A stretch of DNA of 64,000 nucleotides from Bemisia tabaci (taxonomy: Eukaryota > Arthropoda > Insecta > Hemiptera > Aleyrodidae), in the NCBI RefSeq assembly GCF_918797505.1, contig NC_092799.1:28210382-28274381 (forward strand), read 5' to 3'. Below, one piece after another: positions 36,301 to 46,156 of this stretch (its first letter is position 1; each line of letters opens with the position of its first letter). Below the pieces are notes generated by a model. It was not told where the DNA came from. It ran no database searches and saw only the letters and a program-made list of their open reading frames with translations. The translations under genes were made by a program, and so were the position numbers.

Positions 36301-39300
36301 GCTCGGATTCGCTCGCCAATTTGAGGTGGAGATGCGTGCTTTAAGTTGTTCGAACATGATCGCATGCCGAAGTTGCCAAACATAATTTTGAACATTTGGC
36401 ACGGATGATGAAAGGGATATCATTGTAATTGCAGAAATAGGGAAAATAACGACGTATCTACTACATCTTGCATTTAAAAACCCCTCGCGAGCACCGCGGA
36501 TTCGAATGCTTAAAATTAGTACTGTAAACAATTACTAAAATTCCGAGGCTGGGTTAAATGTTTCCACAATATTTCTTTTTAGTCTTGTCATATTTTTACG
36601 AGACTATGAGGTGGTCTTTTCCACTGCCGTGCTAAGGAAGAACGCAGTATGAACATTCGAGAGCTACCAAATTTCCTTCGATAAAATTTTTATTTTGGAG
36701 GAAAGTTATGAATATTTTTCCTTGAAATTTTCAAAATCTCTAGGTGAAATTGCGAACAAAATTATCTGAAAAATTGAAAGGAAAATATTCATGAGTTTAC
36801 TAGGAAATTCGTGTTTTATCAAAGGGAATTTGGCAACGCCTGAAGGTTCATACGGCGTTTTCCCTTAGCACGGCAGTCCAGTGCTATATGCTTATTTTAA
36901 CAATGTTTTAAAGGCATCGAACCTCTTTCTCCGTCGAATATTTACCCTAAAAATTTTAATATTATTTTTGAGAATTTTCATACCTGATTGCTGAAGAAAA
37001 CAAGCAACTTTTCAGCGATATATTGCTGGCAAACGTTGCAGTGACGTTGTGGTGATATCATCACGTATTAACATCGTGATATATTAAAATTACATATGCA
37101 ATAATATTCCTGCTTTTGATTTGTACATGAAATTTTCAGGTTTATAAATAGACACATCGATGATTTACATATTTAACTGTTACAATATTCAAACAATCTG
37201 CGATTACGGGACAGAATTTCATTACAAGCAAGAGCCAACCTGTATATTATGTGCTGCTACATACATTTTTTTTTCACGATTGTTTACAGAACACAAAACA
37301 AAAATGTTTGCGAGCTACATTCAAATTACAAACATTAAAAGACTGATTTTTAGATTTTTGCAAAAATGTTAGCTCAGTTCATTTACATATTATTAAGAAA
37401 TTATTCTAATTTAAATCAATATACTTTATGACCAGATATTTGAATATTGACCTCACGTAAAATCTAAGAAAATAATCCATATAATTTTTAAACATTAATA
37501 ACATTAGAACCTTTACCAACTTTAATTTTTAGATAGTAAACACTTTTAAAATTTTAATTATCCCTATTTCCCATACAAGATTACCAGATTTAGTAGCTCG
37601 CCAGCCATAAAAAGAAGTCACATCCAAATAATGCAACAGTATATCGTCACCTTCCAGGCAAAGTATCGCAAGCGCCATGCGACGTTTAAAAATGTCCGCC
37701 GCCATTTTATTTCTTTACTGAGAAATTGTTGGTTGAATCTGTTTGGAAATTTCACTAAATTTTATCGGCAGCACAAAGAAAATTCAGTGAAATTTTCGGA
37801 CAGCTTCGTTGAACAATTTCTCTGTAAAAAAATAAAATGGCGGCGGAAATTTTTAAACGTCGCATGGCGCTTGTGATACTTTGCCTGGAAGGTGACGATA
37901 TGTGTATGGACGTAATTTAGTGTAAATGAGTTTATCCGCGAGAATTTGAATCATTGTTAGCAAATCGGTTTTTTGAGTCGGAGACAGTATAAGTATTATG
38001 AGAGACTTAAACGCTGATTAAAGAAAGTAGTCGACGCGGCCAGACGGAACTCATCACCTGGTAAACGTCCAATTTTGGCGAGACACATTAGAATCCATTT
38101 TTCAAAGCGACTGGAGTTCTGCCGTGCTAAGGGAGAACGCCGTATGATCCTTCAGACGTTGTCAAGTTTCCTTTGATAAAAATCGAAATTACTCGGAAAA
38201 TTGTGAATAATGTTTTCCAAAATTTTCAGACAATTTTGTACGCACTTTAATTTAAAATATCTGAAAATTTCAAGGGTGAAAATGCATAAATGTTGTCAAA
38301 AATACATTTTTTATTGAAGGAAATTTGGCAACTCTCGAATGTCCATACGCCGTTCCTCCTTAGCACGGCAGAGTTAAAGTGGGCAATACATATTATCAGA
38401 GACTTAAACGCAGAGTAAGAAAAGTTGGCAACGCGGTCAATTGGAATTATCACCTCGTAGACGTCCGATTTTGACGGTACACTTTAAAAGCGGTTTTATG
38501 AGTCAGAGAAAATATAATTACGATTAGAAACTTCAAAGCAGAGTAAGAAAATAGTAGAGAAAAAAAGAATAAACGTATTTAAATTTTTCTTAATTTTGGA
38601 TCACTTTTTAACAATATTGACGTGAGGGAGTGGTGCGTGAGATGAACCAAAGATTTTGACTCATTGTGCCAAAATATCTACTCTTGAAACCTTCATTTTC
38701 CTTGTATGAATTTTTTGCACCATATTAGGAGCTGTAGGAAAGCAGCTTCTTATTTTAGCGATTCCTTGAAGTAGCTCGATAATTATGACAAGGGTATAAT
38801 TCAGTGAGAGGCTCATTTCAAATTATGATCAGTTCTGAATGAAGTTACTAAAGGTGACGTCATAAGTTATGTAATATAAATTCCAATTTTGCTGATGAAT
38901 TTATTTACGTATTAAAACAGGAAAAATCTCCTGTCATAAATATACGAAAGGCAGTCACTGATCTTTTGACGAAAAAGTGGACAGAATGAATCAGGAAACA
39001 CAACTCAATCGGGCTCTTTTAAAGCAAAGATCATGTATTTAGCGGATAAGTCTGGCTCAACTTTAGCCGTAAGGAAAGCTGAGTTTGTGGTAGCTTTATA
39101 TGTATTTAAGCCCTTTGAGTAATTGAGGACATGCTTACAGTATCGATACAGCGCCTATTGGCAAATAAAGCGTATTTTCGTCCAAATTTTTGCAGATACA
39201 TCCGGATAGCTAAACGGCGTTTAAGCGGGAACTGAATTGAACCTTTTATTTTCTCAGCGACGTAAGCACCAACATTCTAAAAATGGGGCTCTAACGCACT

Positions 39301-40076
39301 TTTGCTGCATATACCACGATACATCTTACAGTCAAACGATGATCAAGAATATAAAATTTTAAGGCATCAGCAAAGCTCTTGAATTAACACTTTCCACCGA
39401 CCGGTTTCGGTCGAATAATGCATTTTGTTTAACTTCCCTCGAGTTTTTGTTTAAGGCACTTACATGGTTTTGAAAATAAACAATTAATTACAGCAAACGA
39501 GACACGTCTTTAGGATAATTTTTTAAAAAAAAAAATAAACACCCAAGTGGTCATGGTGTTCAAAGGAGCCAAGGGTAGTTTTTTCGAGTACTTATTCGAG
39601 TACTTACTCCATGCAACCAACACACCTCTCTTGATCTTCCTTTACCAATTTCGCATGAGTCACTATTGAACATATGTTTGCGGCCTTAGACTATTGCACT
39701 TACTACAAACAGATTCCGGTTTGAAGCACGAGTCGTTTAGATAGAATTAGTGATTTTACAATGTGCGATAAATTCAGCATACAACTCAAATTCTCATTAC
39801 TGATGGAAAAAGTTCACCTGAGCAAGATATTCCCTCGTAGAGTTATACTGTTCGGTGCAACACTGGTTATCGCATATTGTATTGCACTAGTATTGCACTA
39901 GTGGTTTTTTCGTTTAAAAAAAAATAAAATTCAATGGAGATAAGGGGTGTTGATGTGTGAACTGCACCCCATTTTCCTGAGTTCGATGCTGTCGAAACGT
40001 GGTGAAATTGATTAAGCGACGACTCACCTGACGCCGAAAGGAGCGACAGCAGGACGAACTTGAATGCACTCAACAT
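18326..40076 (-). CDS. Chitin deacetylase (CBM14 + CE4, no LDLa), 394 aa, 8 exons, altered metal site
   Basis: Secreted protein expected to bind and possibly deacetylate chitin in cuticle or lining matrices. Exons in transcript order: 40028-40076, 31871-32016, 28131-28242, 22851-22978, 21332-21534, 20405-20561, 19521-19659, 18326-18576 (TAA). All are GT/AG with consistent phases. Residues 1-16 are a signal peptide, and ATG at 40076 is the first in-frame ATG. A peritrophin-A (CBM14) domain has six cysteines at 45, 60, 66, 76, 89 and 97, split by an intron, followed by a CNTGSC..YCFC linker and the CE4 domain (~146-394). No LDL-receptor class A domain is present. CE4 motif 1 reads TFDGAV (153-158) instead of TFDD, and motif 2 reads ETIS (210-213) instead of HSxxH. 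Motif 3 is RGPF (252-255) and the late MPFH histidine (371) remains. From recall this layout fits the CDA4/CDA5-type groups. Two introns are very large (intron 1 about 8 kb) and full of MITEs. Confidence 0.95.
18714..18953. mobile_element. MITE of the CACAGTGGATCGAGTCA family, copy 2
   Basis: Shares CTGTGGATCGAG, CTTTAAACGCATATAAAT, TTTCTCGTGGAATTTTCTTC and CATGTCCGATCTCTCTAATT with copies at 23112 and 30012. It lies in the last intron of the chitin deacetylase gene. Confidence 0.75.
19029..19255. mobile_element. Hairpin MITE, CACTGGAAA family, diverged copy
   Basis: Ends ACTGGAAAAAAAG and TTTTTTTCCAGT with inner GATTCCATTGGATT / AATAGAATCAAGAG arms. More diverged than the 23861 and 33593 copies. 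Confidence 0.65.
21201..21285. repeat. Short palindrome, ATTGGACGTATTTATGC arms
   Basis: ATTGGACGTATTTATGCTA is mirrored by TAGCATAAATACGCCCAAT across about 45 bases of loop containing a near-palindromic AACTAT..ACATAGTT core. The same TGGACGTATTT..CACATAGTTCC theme recurs at 29428-29556. Confidence 0.75.
23112..23354. mobile_element. MITE of the CACAGTGGATCGAGTCA family, copy 3, both ends present
   Basis: Left end GCACACAGTGGATCGAGTCA and right end TGACTAAATCCACTGTGCGG are inverted repeats. About 240 bp, no ORF. It sits upstream of exon 4 in intron 3 of the chitin deacetylase gene. Confidence 0.85.
23861..24090. mobile_element. Hairpin MITE, CACTGGAAA family, well preserved copy
   Basis: TACACTGAAAAAAAAAC at the left and TTTTTTTTCCATTGTA at the right, both beside TA, enclose long inverted arms (GTCCAGACTCTTGAAAACAT and complement). 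TA-flanked ends would fit a Tc1/mariner-type non-autonomous element. Confidence 0.85.
24369..24534. mobile_element. Palindromic MITE, arms starting GGCGGATCCAG.AATTTGGC
   Basis: The left arm GGCGGATCCAGTAATTTGGC and the complement of the right arm (GGCGGATCCAGCAATTTGGC) match over most of the element; the centre contains AAACCTATG / CATAGGTTT. Left flank CGCTGGGC and right flank TGCTATGC agree at 5 of 8 bases, a possible decayed 8-bp duplication. It shares the TTTAAACCTATG and AATCGAT blocks with the hAT-type MITE at 4199. Confidence 0.8.
25205..25510. repeat. Diverged tandem duplication, unit about 148 bp
   Basis: Two adjacent copies share AGAAACGTTAG / AGAAATGTTAG, CTACTCA, CCGAGAAAACC / CCAAGAAAACC, GTGTCCAATACATTCGA / GATGTCCAATACATTTGA. 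No coding sense; chitin deacetylase intron 3. Confidence 0.6.
25884..26150. mobile_element. Inverted-repeat element, TTGATAGACAAA arms
   Basis: TTATTGAAATTGATAGACAA with AGACAAAGAAGACA and GGATCCTATTGGTGGAA..GGGTGG on the left is mirrored on the right by CCACCCGTTTCCACCTATAGGATC and TTTGTCTATCAATTTCAATAA. A related, more diverged copy lies at about 24545-24785. Confidence 0.75.
26773..27024. mobile_element. MITE of the CTGCCGTGCTAAGGAAGAACG family, copy 1
   Basis: The left arm (GTGCTAAGGAAGAACGC, GTATGAAC, TTGCCAAATTTCC) is inverted at the right (GAAATTTGGCAACTCTCGAA, GTTCATACGGCG, GTTCTTCCTTG). Other copies: 34527-34779, 36623-36876, 38119-38371, 41742-41992, 42032-42283. Confidence 0.85.
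27890..27962. repeat. Probable LINE/SINE 3' tail ending in (TCTA)n
   Basis: ACCCAGGATGCAAATAAAGTACCC is followed by a (TCTA)n run. A short tandem tail after an AAATAAA-like stretch is typical of the 3' ends of insect non-LTR elements. No coding part is attached. Confidence 0.4.
28520..28855 (-). pseudogene. Decayed C-terminal fragment of a non-LTR retrotransposon polyprotein
   Basis: On the minus strand, frames around 28573-28843 encode QLVWYGHVRRMADDRLPKQ followed by a WVPPEG-like stretch, with a frame change between them. This is the C-terminal WFGHV.RM..ERLPK signature of LINE reverse transcriptase proteins. It lies in intron 2 of the chitin deacetylase gene, immediately upstream of exon 3, in the same orientation. 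A related relic is at 53745-53985. Confidence 0.75.
29428..29556. repeat. Palindrome with GGACGTATTTCTGTCAAACG arms
   Basis: GGACGTATTTCTGTCAAACG and GAACTATGTG are mirrored by CACATAGTTCCATTTGACAG and GACACGTCC. The inner AGCCCTG / CAGGGCT also pairs. Confidence 0.8.
30012..30247. mobile_element. MITE of the CACAGTGGATCGAGTCA family, copy 4
   Basis: Starts CGCCGCACAGTGGATCGAG and contains the family blocks TTATAACTCCGT, GGTTTCCTCGTGAACTTTTC and CATGTCCGACCTCTCTAATT. The right end is TGATCGATTCAATGCACTG. Confidence 0.8.
30243..30657. mobile_element. Inverted-repeat element built from reiterated GGTAAAATTACC motifs
   Basis: Ends GCACTGAAAAAAAATATCGG and CCGATAATTTTTTTTCAGTG are inverted. Inside, TTGGTAAAATTACC-like words recur about a dozen times in both orientations. 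No ORF; chitin deacetylase intron 2. Confidence 0.75.
31109..31234. repeat. Palindrome with AGGTTCAGTTACACGATCAA arms
   Basis: The arm AGTTACACGATCAAATTGAG is matched by CTCAATTTGATCGTGTAACT; AGGT and ACCT close the ends. Middle repeats of CCATCAAA/TTTGATGG and CTCTGATTGGT/ACCAATGAGAG also pair. Confidence 0.85.
31305..31527. mobile_element. Hairpin MITE, CACTGGAAA family, diverged copy
   Basis: TACACTGGAAAAAAAA at the left, TTTTTTTCCAGTT at the right, with GTCCAGACTC and the complementary CTAGATCCAA blocks. Immediately left (31253-31300) is a fragment of the GGGCTTGGAGGATAAGGCGC family. Confidence 0.75.
33593..33825. mobile_element. Hairpin MITE, CACTGGAAA family, best preserved copy
   Basis: Near-perfect palindrome of about 230 bp: ACATTGGATCTAGAGTCCAG on the left and CTGGACTCTAGATCCAATGT on the right, plus ATTCAATC/GATTGAAT arms. 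Open frames on both strands here are simply mirror images of the palindrome. Confidence 0.9.
34300..35270. repeat. Composite repeat block with a 240-bp tandem triplication
   Basis: It contains a CTGCCGTGCTAAGGAAGAACG-family MITE (34527-34779), then units that repeat with a period of about 238-242 bases. The marker CGGAGGAAATTTGGCAACG occurs near 34724, 34962 and (as CGGAAGAAATTTGGCAACG) 35204. Much of the block is present in inverse orientation at 37950-38480. Confidence 0.8.
35719..35883. mobile_element. hAT-type MITE, 165 bp, copy 2 with 8-bp target duplication
   Basis: Starts CAGTGGCGTGGCGCGAATTG and ends with its complement. It is flanked by TATCACAT at 35711-35718 and 35884-35891. Same length as the copy at 4199-4363, with a few base differences. 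Confidence 0.92.
36623..36876. mobile_element. MITE of the CTGCCGTGCTAAGGAAGAACG family, copy
   Basis: CTGCCGTGCTAAGGAAGAAC at the left and CCCTTAGCACGGCAG at the right; the inner TTGGCAAC and ACCAAATTTCC arms pair. Confidence 0.85.
37641..37901. mobile_element. 261-bp MITE with ATATCGTCACCTTCCAGGCA ends
   Basis: Terminal inverted repeats of about 75 bases: ATATCGTCACCTTCCAGGCA with CGCCATGCGACGTTTAAAAA and GCCGCCATTTTATTT, mirrored exactly or nearly so at the right end. The core TTTCACTAAATTTTATCGGC is also partly mirrored. Single copy here. Confidence 0.9.
37950..38480. repeat. Inverse counterpart of the 34300-35270 composite repeat
   Basis: Carries the complements of the right-block marker sequences (TAGTCGACGCGGCCAGACGG, CATCACCTGGTAAACGTCCA, AGACACATTAGAATCC), then a MITE at 38119-38371, then the complement of sequence found at 34440-34520 (CGCAGAGTAAGAAAAGTTGG). 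Confidence 0.8.
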
Positions 40077-40794
40077 GACGGGATCACTGTTCACTGAGAG
40101 GGGGAGCAGGGATTATTTGGAGGAAAAGGGGGTTGAAATCGTGGACATGGAGGTTGAGCGAGGGAAAAACGGAGTCATGAAAGCAAGCCGATTCGATTCG
40201 GCGGAGCGCGTCGCGGACGCGGGGAGTTTGGACTTTCTATAAAGAGTTTCTGACGACTGGTACCAGTTGAGCAGTGTAGCAGTGTTCTTTCTCATTCTTC
40301 AATGGAAACTGGATTCTTGGCCTCTTCCACCTCCATGTGACCATGAGCCGACTGCCGGCAGCCAACTTCGACTCTGACTCGGCTGCCACCATCAGACCAC
40401 TTTTACTCACACGAGCCGCGCGCGCCATCTCTCCGTCGTACAAGCTCCATAAAAAATTTCGCTCCTTCCTCCGACTCATTCAATTTTTGACAGGTCCCGT
40501 CGTCGGGGTTGCCACAAAATGAAGCAAATGGAATTCCCTGACATTTCCCTAATTTTCCTGTCACATTTTGATGAAATTCCCTGACAATTGATGATATATC
40601 CCTAGTGGCAGGACAAACTTTGGTTTTTCTAAAAAAAAAATATTAAAAAAAACGTATCTGTTATCTAGATGGTAGTTTTATATTAAAAAAAAACGTAGAA
40701 CGCTTATATGAAAAAAAATTTAAGTTCAGACCTGACCGTAATATAAAAAAATGATAAAAGCTGGATAAGGAATTTTTTTTATAGATAATTTTTT

Positions 40795-41012
40795 TATTTT
40801 TTTATACAACGCATGCATACGAAAGTGTTAAAAGTGAAAATTTTTATGCAATTATTATGTAAAAAAAGTCATCGTTTTCGTGAGATTTTTGCGGATTAGA
40901 AGATTTTTTTAATATTTTCGCGAAAAGCTCACGAAAATTATGACTTTTTTATACATATATTGGTTACATAAAAATGTTCACTTTTAACACTTTCGTATGC
41001 ATGCGTTATATT
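40795..41012. repeat. AT-rich inverted repeat with CGCATGCATACGAAAGTGTT arms
   Basis: ACGCATGCATACGAAAGTGT and TTAAAAGTGAA on the left are mirrored by TTCACTTTTAA and ACACTTTCGTATGCATGCGT on the right; the inner AAAAAAGTCAT / ATGACTTTTTT and TTTTCGTGAG / CTCACGAAAA also pair. Confidence 0.85.
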
Positions 41013-41741
41013 AAAAAAATTAACTTTCGCGCATAATCTTTACCTTTTCCTTCTATGGTTCTGCTATTAGGGATGTCAGATGGTTAAAAAGACATAATTT
41101 TGGTAAGTTGGACTTTTTTGGCCAACATGCGTTAAAAATCAGCATAAAGCTGAAAATCTCAATACAGAGGGAAAGAGCTTACATGAGCTTAATTTTCCTC
41201 AAAAGAGATACGCTGTTTAGTGCAATAAAAACCATTTAGGAAGACAACTGCAGACGCGTTTCGGCCTAATTGGGCCAATCCTCAGTAAAGCGCAGTCTCT
41301 TGACATTTCTGCTACCGAGTACACAAGTACTAAGTTTTGGGGTGGATGGAATGGGGTGGATCATACGATAAGAGTAAAGAAATAAACATCATCAGCACAT
41401 ATGCCTCATTTTCCCCATTGTTAGACGAAATTCTAGTGCCGCAATAAGTCACGACGGACATCTTGCAACTTTTGCGCCGATGAAGTCTTTTGATGTTAGA
41501 CCCTTAACACCAAGATTCTTTTCAATGTGTTAATTTTTCCATCCCCCACGTACTTTTTTTTGCCGGCAGAAATATTTGCTTTTTCAGTGAGGGCATCTTT
41601 TCGAAATGAACGCTTCAATTGTTGCTGGTCATCTTGTTACATCGACCCATGTCTCTTCGTTCATAAGGAGTTGAACAGTTTGGTGTTCCGTTACGAGAAA
41701 TTTCCTAGCGGCTACTTTTTCGCTCTTCACGGCGACTAACT

Positions 41742-41992
41742 CTGCCGTGCTAGGAAAAACGCCGTATGAGCCTTCAGACGTTGTCATATTTCCGTCATTT
41801 AAAAAAGAATTCGCTAGGAAAGCTCTGAATATTTTCCCTCCAATTTTTCTCACAATTTTGTTCGCGAGTTAGTTTAAAATATCTGCAAATTGTTATCAAA
41901 AATATGCATAACTCTCCGCAAAAATTACATATTTTTTGAGGGGAATTTGGCAACAATCGAATGTTCATAAGGCGTTTTTTTAACAAGACAGC
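41742..41992. mobile_element. MITE of the CTGCCGTGCTAAGGAAGAACG family, copy
   Basis: CTGCCGTGCTAGGAAAAACG at the left and TAAGGCGTTTTTTTAACAAG at the right with inner GCCTTCAGACG and TTTGGCAAC arms. Diverged. Confidence 0.7.
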
Positions 41993-42031
41993 ACTGAAGT
42001 GGAGATTGCGGTCTTTTGAAGTGGATCCACA

Positions 42032-42283
42032 CTGCCGCTCTATGTAGAAAGCCGTATGAGCCATCAGGTGTTGCCAGATTCCCTTCGACAAACCATGAAT
42101 TTTCGGGAGTTTTTGTGAATATTTCTTCTCCGATTGTTCAGAGGATTTCGTTTGTAATTTGATCTAAAAAGTCTGGACATTGCAAGGGAAAATATTTTAA
42201 ACTTTCTTCAAAAATAAATCTTCTCAAAGGAGAAATTTGGCAATACTCGAGTGCTTGTACGGTGTTTCTACTTATCACGGCAG
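42032..42283. mobile_element. MITE of the CTGCCGTGCTAAGGAAGAACG family, diverged copy
   Basis: CTGCCGCTCTATGTAGAAAG at the left and TTTCTACTTATCACGGCAG at the right, almost abutting the previous copy. The inner TTGCCAGATTCCC / AGAAATTTGGCAA arms pair. Confidence 0.7.
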
Positions 42284-42654
42284 CGTAGCCTCCCACGCCG
42301 CGGAATGGCGGCCGGCTTCGATTGAAATCGTGTCAGGATAACACTTGATTCAAGAATGGTGAGGGCGCGATTACTACCGGTAAAGATGATGAGTTGTCAT
42401 TCTACGAGTGTTTTGGCTTCCTTTCCCTAGCACATCCGCGTCCGCGGCTAAAAAGAGAAACACAAAGGGAAAGAAACAACGGTTTCGTGTTAAAAAAGAA
42501 GAAAAAGGGTGGGAGAATACGTATGCTGCTTGGTGGACTTAAGAGTGGAATTTCAAAACCTGGTAAAACATCAGGTGTTGGATTGTTCACGATGTTTCTC
42601 AATTAAAACAACCTAAACGCCTGTGTGACATTGACTCTCTATGGGAGGTTTTCT

Positions 42655-42724
42655 CTGAATTTTGGCCTTGTCAGGCCTTTTGGCTGAATTTTGGCCTTGT
42701 CAGGCCTTTTGGCTGAATTTTGGC
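42655..42724 (+). repeat. Tandem repeat, 29-bp unit, 2.4 copies
   Basis: CTGAATTTTGGCCTTGTCAG and CCTTTTGG repeat exactly, with unit starts at 42655, 42684 and 42713. The exact identity implies recent duplication. Confidence 0.9.
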
Positions 42725-43540
42725 AAAATGCCACAGCGCTTGGCAGATTTTGAATTTCCATTCTTCATAGCCTGTAGTATCCGAGATGGAATTCAGTTTT
42801 TGACACAGGTTCTAATATTGTACATAGTCTTCTTGAGAGGTAACAGCTGGTTTGGTGGGTCTCTACAGTAAAGAACGGCCAATGATTTTCCAATTGATCA
42901 GATAAGACATAGAAAATGGGGATTTTGATCATATCATTAATTTGCAGTTCTATTTCGAACTTCCTCGGTTTTTCGAACTTCGAAGATAAAATTTCTCAGT
43001 TAGCGTTTGAGCTGTTGGAACAATTTTCATTATTCAAAATCGCTCATATTTCCTCTTTCTGAAGTTTTATCAGTGACCCAGTTTTTGAAAAATATCTTCC
43101 CTTTGATGAATCAGATATTAATTTCTACGGAATGCAACGAGTGCGAGATGTGATACACACGCGACATTGGCGATTTTGCAAGTTGACAACATTGTTTTTC
43201 CTCCATTTAAATTCTAAAAATATATCGATAGTCGAGACAAGCTGCCTCGTCAAGAATCGATTGTCTTACATACATTTAATTAGAGTAAAAACAGAGTTTC
43301 CAACTTTCAAGAATCGCCTACGCGTTATACTATGCACTTTGTCCTATATCTTTCGTATCCGCTCGTTTAAGTCTCCGAGAATTTCTTCATATATTAGACA
43401 GCTGTCAAAGATCCGTATCACTGAATCGATCTTGGAAAAAATTTAAATTTCTTGAATTTGATCTAAGAAGCATATAGCTTCTTTCTAGATCATTTCTGAA
43501 AAGTAATTGATTCTCAGGCCGATGGTCGCCGGTTGTCACT

Positions 43541-43770
43541 TTTTCAACTGCCGCCTTAAACTCGGAACGATAACTGTTCGTGCTTGGCCGTCGAGGGGTT
43601 GCATATTCAAAAATTTGAAGGCGATTTTAACTCGGCAGAACAGGAAAACAAATCCTGCCTTTTCAACTACCGCCTTCAACTTAGAACGATAACTATACGT
43701 GCTTGGCCGTCGTGGGGATGCATATTTACACAATTGAAGGCGATTTTAATGCGGCAGAACGGAAAAAAAT
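43541..43770 (+). repeat. Tandem duplication, unit about 119 bp
   Basis: Two adjacent copies share TTTTCAACTGCCGCCTT / TTTTCAACTACCGCCTT, GAACGATAACT, GTGCTTGGCCGTCG, TGCATATT and GAAGGCGATTTTAA.CGGCAGAAC. Roughly 85 percent identical by eye. Confidence 0.85.
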
Positions 43771-44624
43771 CCACCTCTCCTCTTTATGACAATTAAGTGA
43801 CTTCCTTTCAGAGCTTTGCGTCTTCAAATTTTGTATGGTTCATAGCTTTCTGTTGATTTAGTTTTTTGACTGTCAAAATGTTATAATTATTTCCTTTTTT
43901 TACTTATCCAAGAAAAACTCGAAAATTGTCTGAGGTATATAATTGAAATGATTTTAGTGCCTATTTTTCTAATTGAAGATTTTTGGCCATTCGTAGATCT
44001 ACATTGTAATGTTTGAATGAGAATACTTTGAATCCAAGCAAAAATATGTTAAAACACTTTTTCATTTTCTTCTTGAGGGTTGACTGTTCCACTTGATGCC
44101 TCTCTGCAATTTGATTAAAACTTATGATAAATTGTTTTAAACTTTTAGTAATTACTACTAGGTATTCACATTGCAAAAACTACTAATTCTTCTGTTTTGT
44201 TACATTTTTTAATTTTCAGTATCCAAAAATGTCTGAAATGTTCAATATTTTCTGCACATAGGTATGATGTAAAAAATTATCTGTGTTCAGACACCTTATA
44301 GTTAAGGCGTATTATTAGTAGTCCTTATGTGCTATTCAAGCGTCTTGCTGATTAAGTATCGTTTTTTCCCTCTTTGTCTTCCTTTTCTTTTCATATTTTT
44401 ATAAAGTTTTCTATTTCATGACCTTTTCAATTCTTACCTTTCATTAATACCTTCTCCAATTATTTTTATTACTTCTTACTAAATTCCAGTTTTTTCTAAT
44501 CAGTTAATCATTTTGAGACATTTCGAAACCCAACAGAATAAAAAATTGAGAACATGCAGGAAATAAGACTAACTGTAAGTGAAGCAAAGTTGCTCGCTAA
44601 CAACTGGAATCAAGTCACCACTCC

Positions 44625-44662
<38 letters not shown>

Positions 44663-46156
44663 CTTTTTTTTTTTTTTTTAAATCATTTTGATTAATGTTA
44701 CAGCTAAAAATGGACCCATGGCAACTGGGAACGTCCTACCTTTTATTGTTTTATATTTTAGCCTTGTTCTTCCTGAACTTAATTTTTTTTTCTGCTGTGC
44801 TAATATTTTTGGGATACATAATTTTTGTACCATTGATCGGCACTTTAAAACAAAATCCTGATACTGAACTGCCTTGCATTTTCTTTAACTTCAAAATTGT
44901 GAATTTTTAAAGGGCAACTAGCAATGATTTATGTACCTAAATAACTGTTTACCGCTGATAGAAAATGGAGGACAAACCAAAACAAAATGATGTTGTCACA
45001 TCTAGTAATTTTATTATGAAATATAAATTTTCCATGGATTTATGAGGTTTTTTTAAAGAAAATGTTTAACTTTATCGATATAACAATAAGAGTACAGGAA
45101 AAATCACTCCTGGACTTCCACAACATGTTTTTTCCTTTCTGGAACGTGAGGAATGGTACCTTTCTTGGAGTGTTTGCGTACATTTGCTTCCCTGGAAAAA
45201 GAAGAATGGATCAGTTAGCGTACAAAAGTTTTGATTTCATTGTTTTGAGTATAGTCATTATAATTTAACTTGTGACTGCAAATCAGTCTCTACCAACAAT
45301 TTGATAATAAAATGATTTACTTTCTGATTAAAGAAATTCTAAATACGCTTTTCATGCAGCATCTTAAAATAAAATTTGTACAGATTTCGAGTATAATTGA
45401 AAAGTTTTTGACAGGAAAACCATTGTGATCCCTTGTAAATATCTATTCTTAAGGTTAAACTGTCAAATTTTACTCAAGTCTTGTAAAAATTTATCTTTTT
45501 ATGATGCTACGTGAGAGACGCCCTCGAAGCTTCTATTAAACTTACCGTACAGCATAAGCGCTTCCTACAGGAAGGAATTGTTAAGGAAACAGCTAAGAAT
45601 ACATCCGTCGGAGTTCTGCTTGGTAAAATAAAGGATTTTTAATGATTTTTGAAGGATTCCAGAAAGAAGTACTTTCATGGATGTACAAAGAAATTTTCAC
45701 TGTTATTTCATTCAAACACAGTGAAGGGGGGTTGCATGGCATCTATTTTATCTCCCACATTGGCAAAATTAGAAAAGTTTGCTTTGATCGCCAATTTTGA
45801 GTTTCCTACTGGACGTTGTGTGTAAAAATGCTGAAATTTTAACTTATTAGCACTACTTTTTTGGAGATTGGCCTAAAACAGCTGGTTCTTGGAGGCTAAG
45901 GATTTAGCCTAATAGAGATTAAAGCCTGTAGTTTTCAAAAGATCTGAACATCATAAAACGGAACTTTAATTTAATTAAAAACATAAAATTTAGCTCGTGC
46001 CAAATCTAGTTGTTTTACATACAATATACATCAAGTAACATTTCATTATTTCAAAAATATTATGCAATTGCCAGTTCTTTAAAAGAGATAAATTTCAGAA
46101 CCCAAACATTCATCAGTTATTGTATCCCAAAATTAATCTTAAGATTTTCAAACTAC

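Larger units (their letters stand above)
40077..46156. other. Intergenic region between the chitin deacetylase and DCAF13 genes, no gene established
   Basis: Both flanking genes are on the minus strand. The first ~450 bases beyond 40076 are comparatively CpG-rich and should include the chitin deacetylase promoter. The rest holds MITEs, two tandem repeats, a poly(T) tract (about 44629-44680) and AT-rich sequence. A hydrophobic open frame at 44695-44910 (+) is discussed among the rejected items. Confidence 0.5.

Noticed and set aside
44695..44910. Hydrophobic 71-codon frame with possible upstream mini-exon at 44554 (ATGCAGGAAATA..GTAAGT)
   Set aside because: It could be a small membrane protein, but T-rich AT sequence translates to Phe/Leu/Ile runs by chance, the acceptor follows a long poly(T) tract, and I recognise no family. 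Transcript evidence would be needed.
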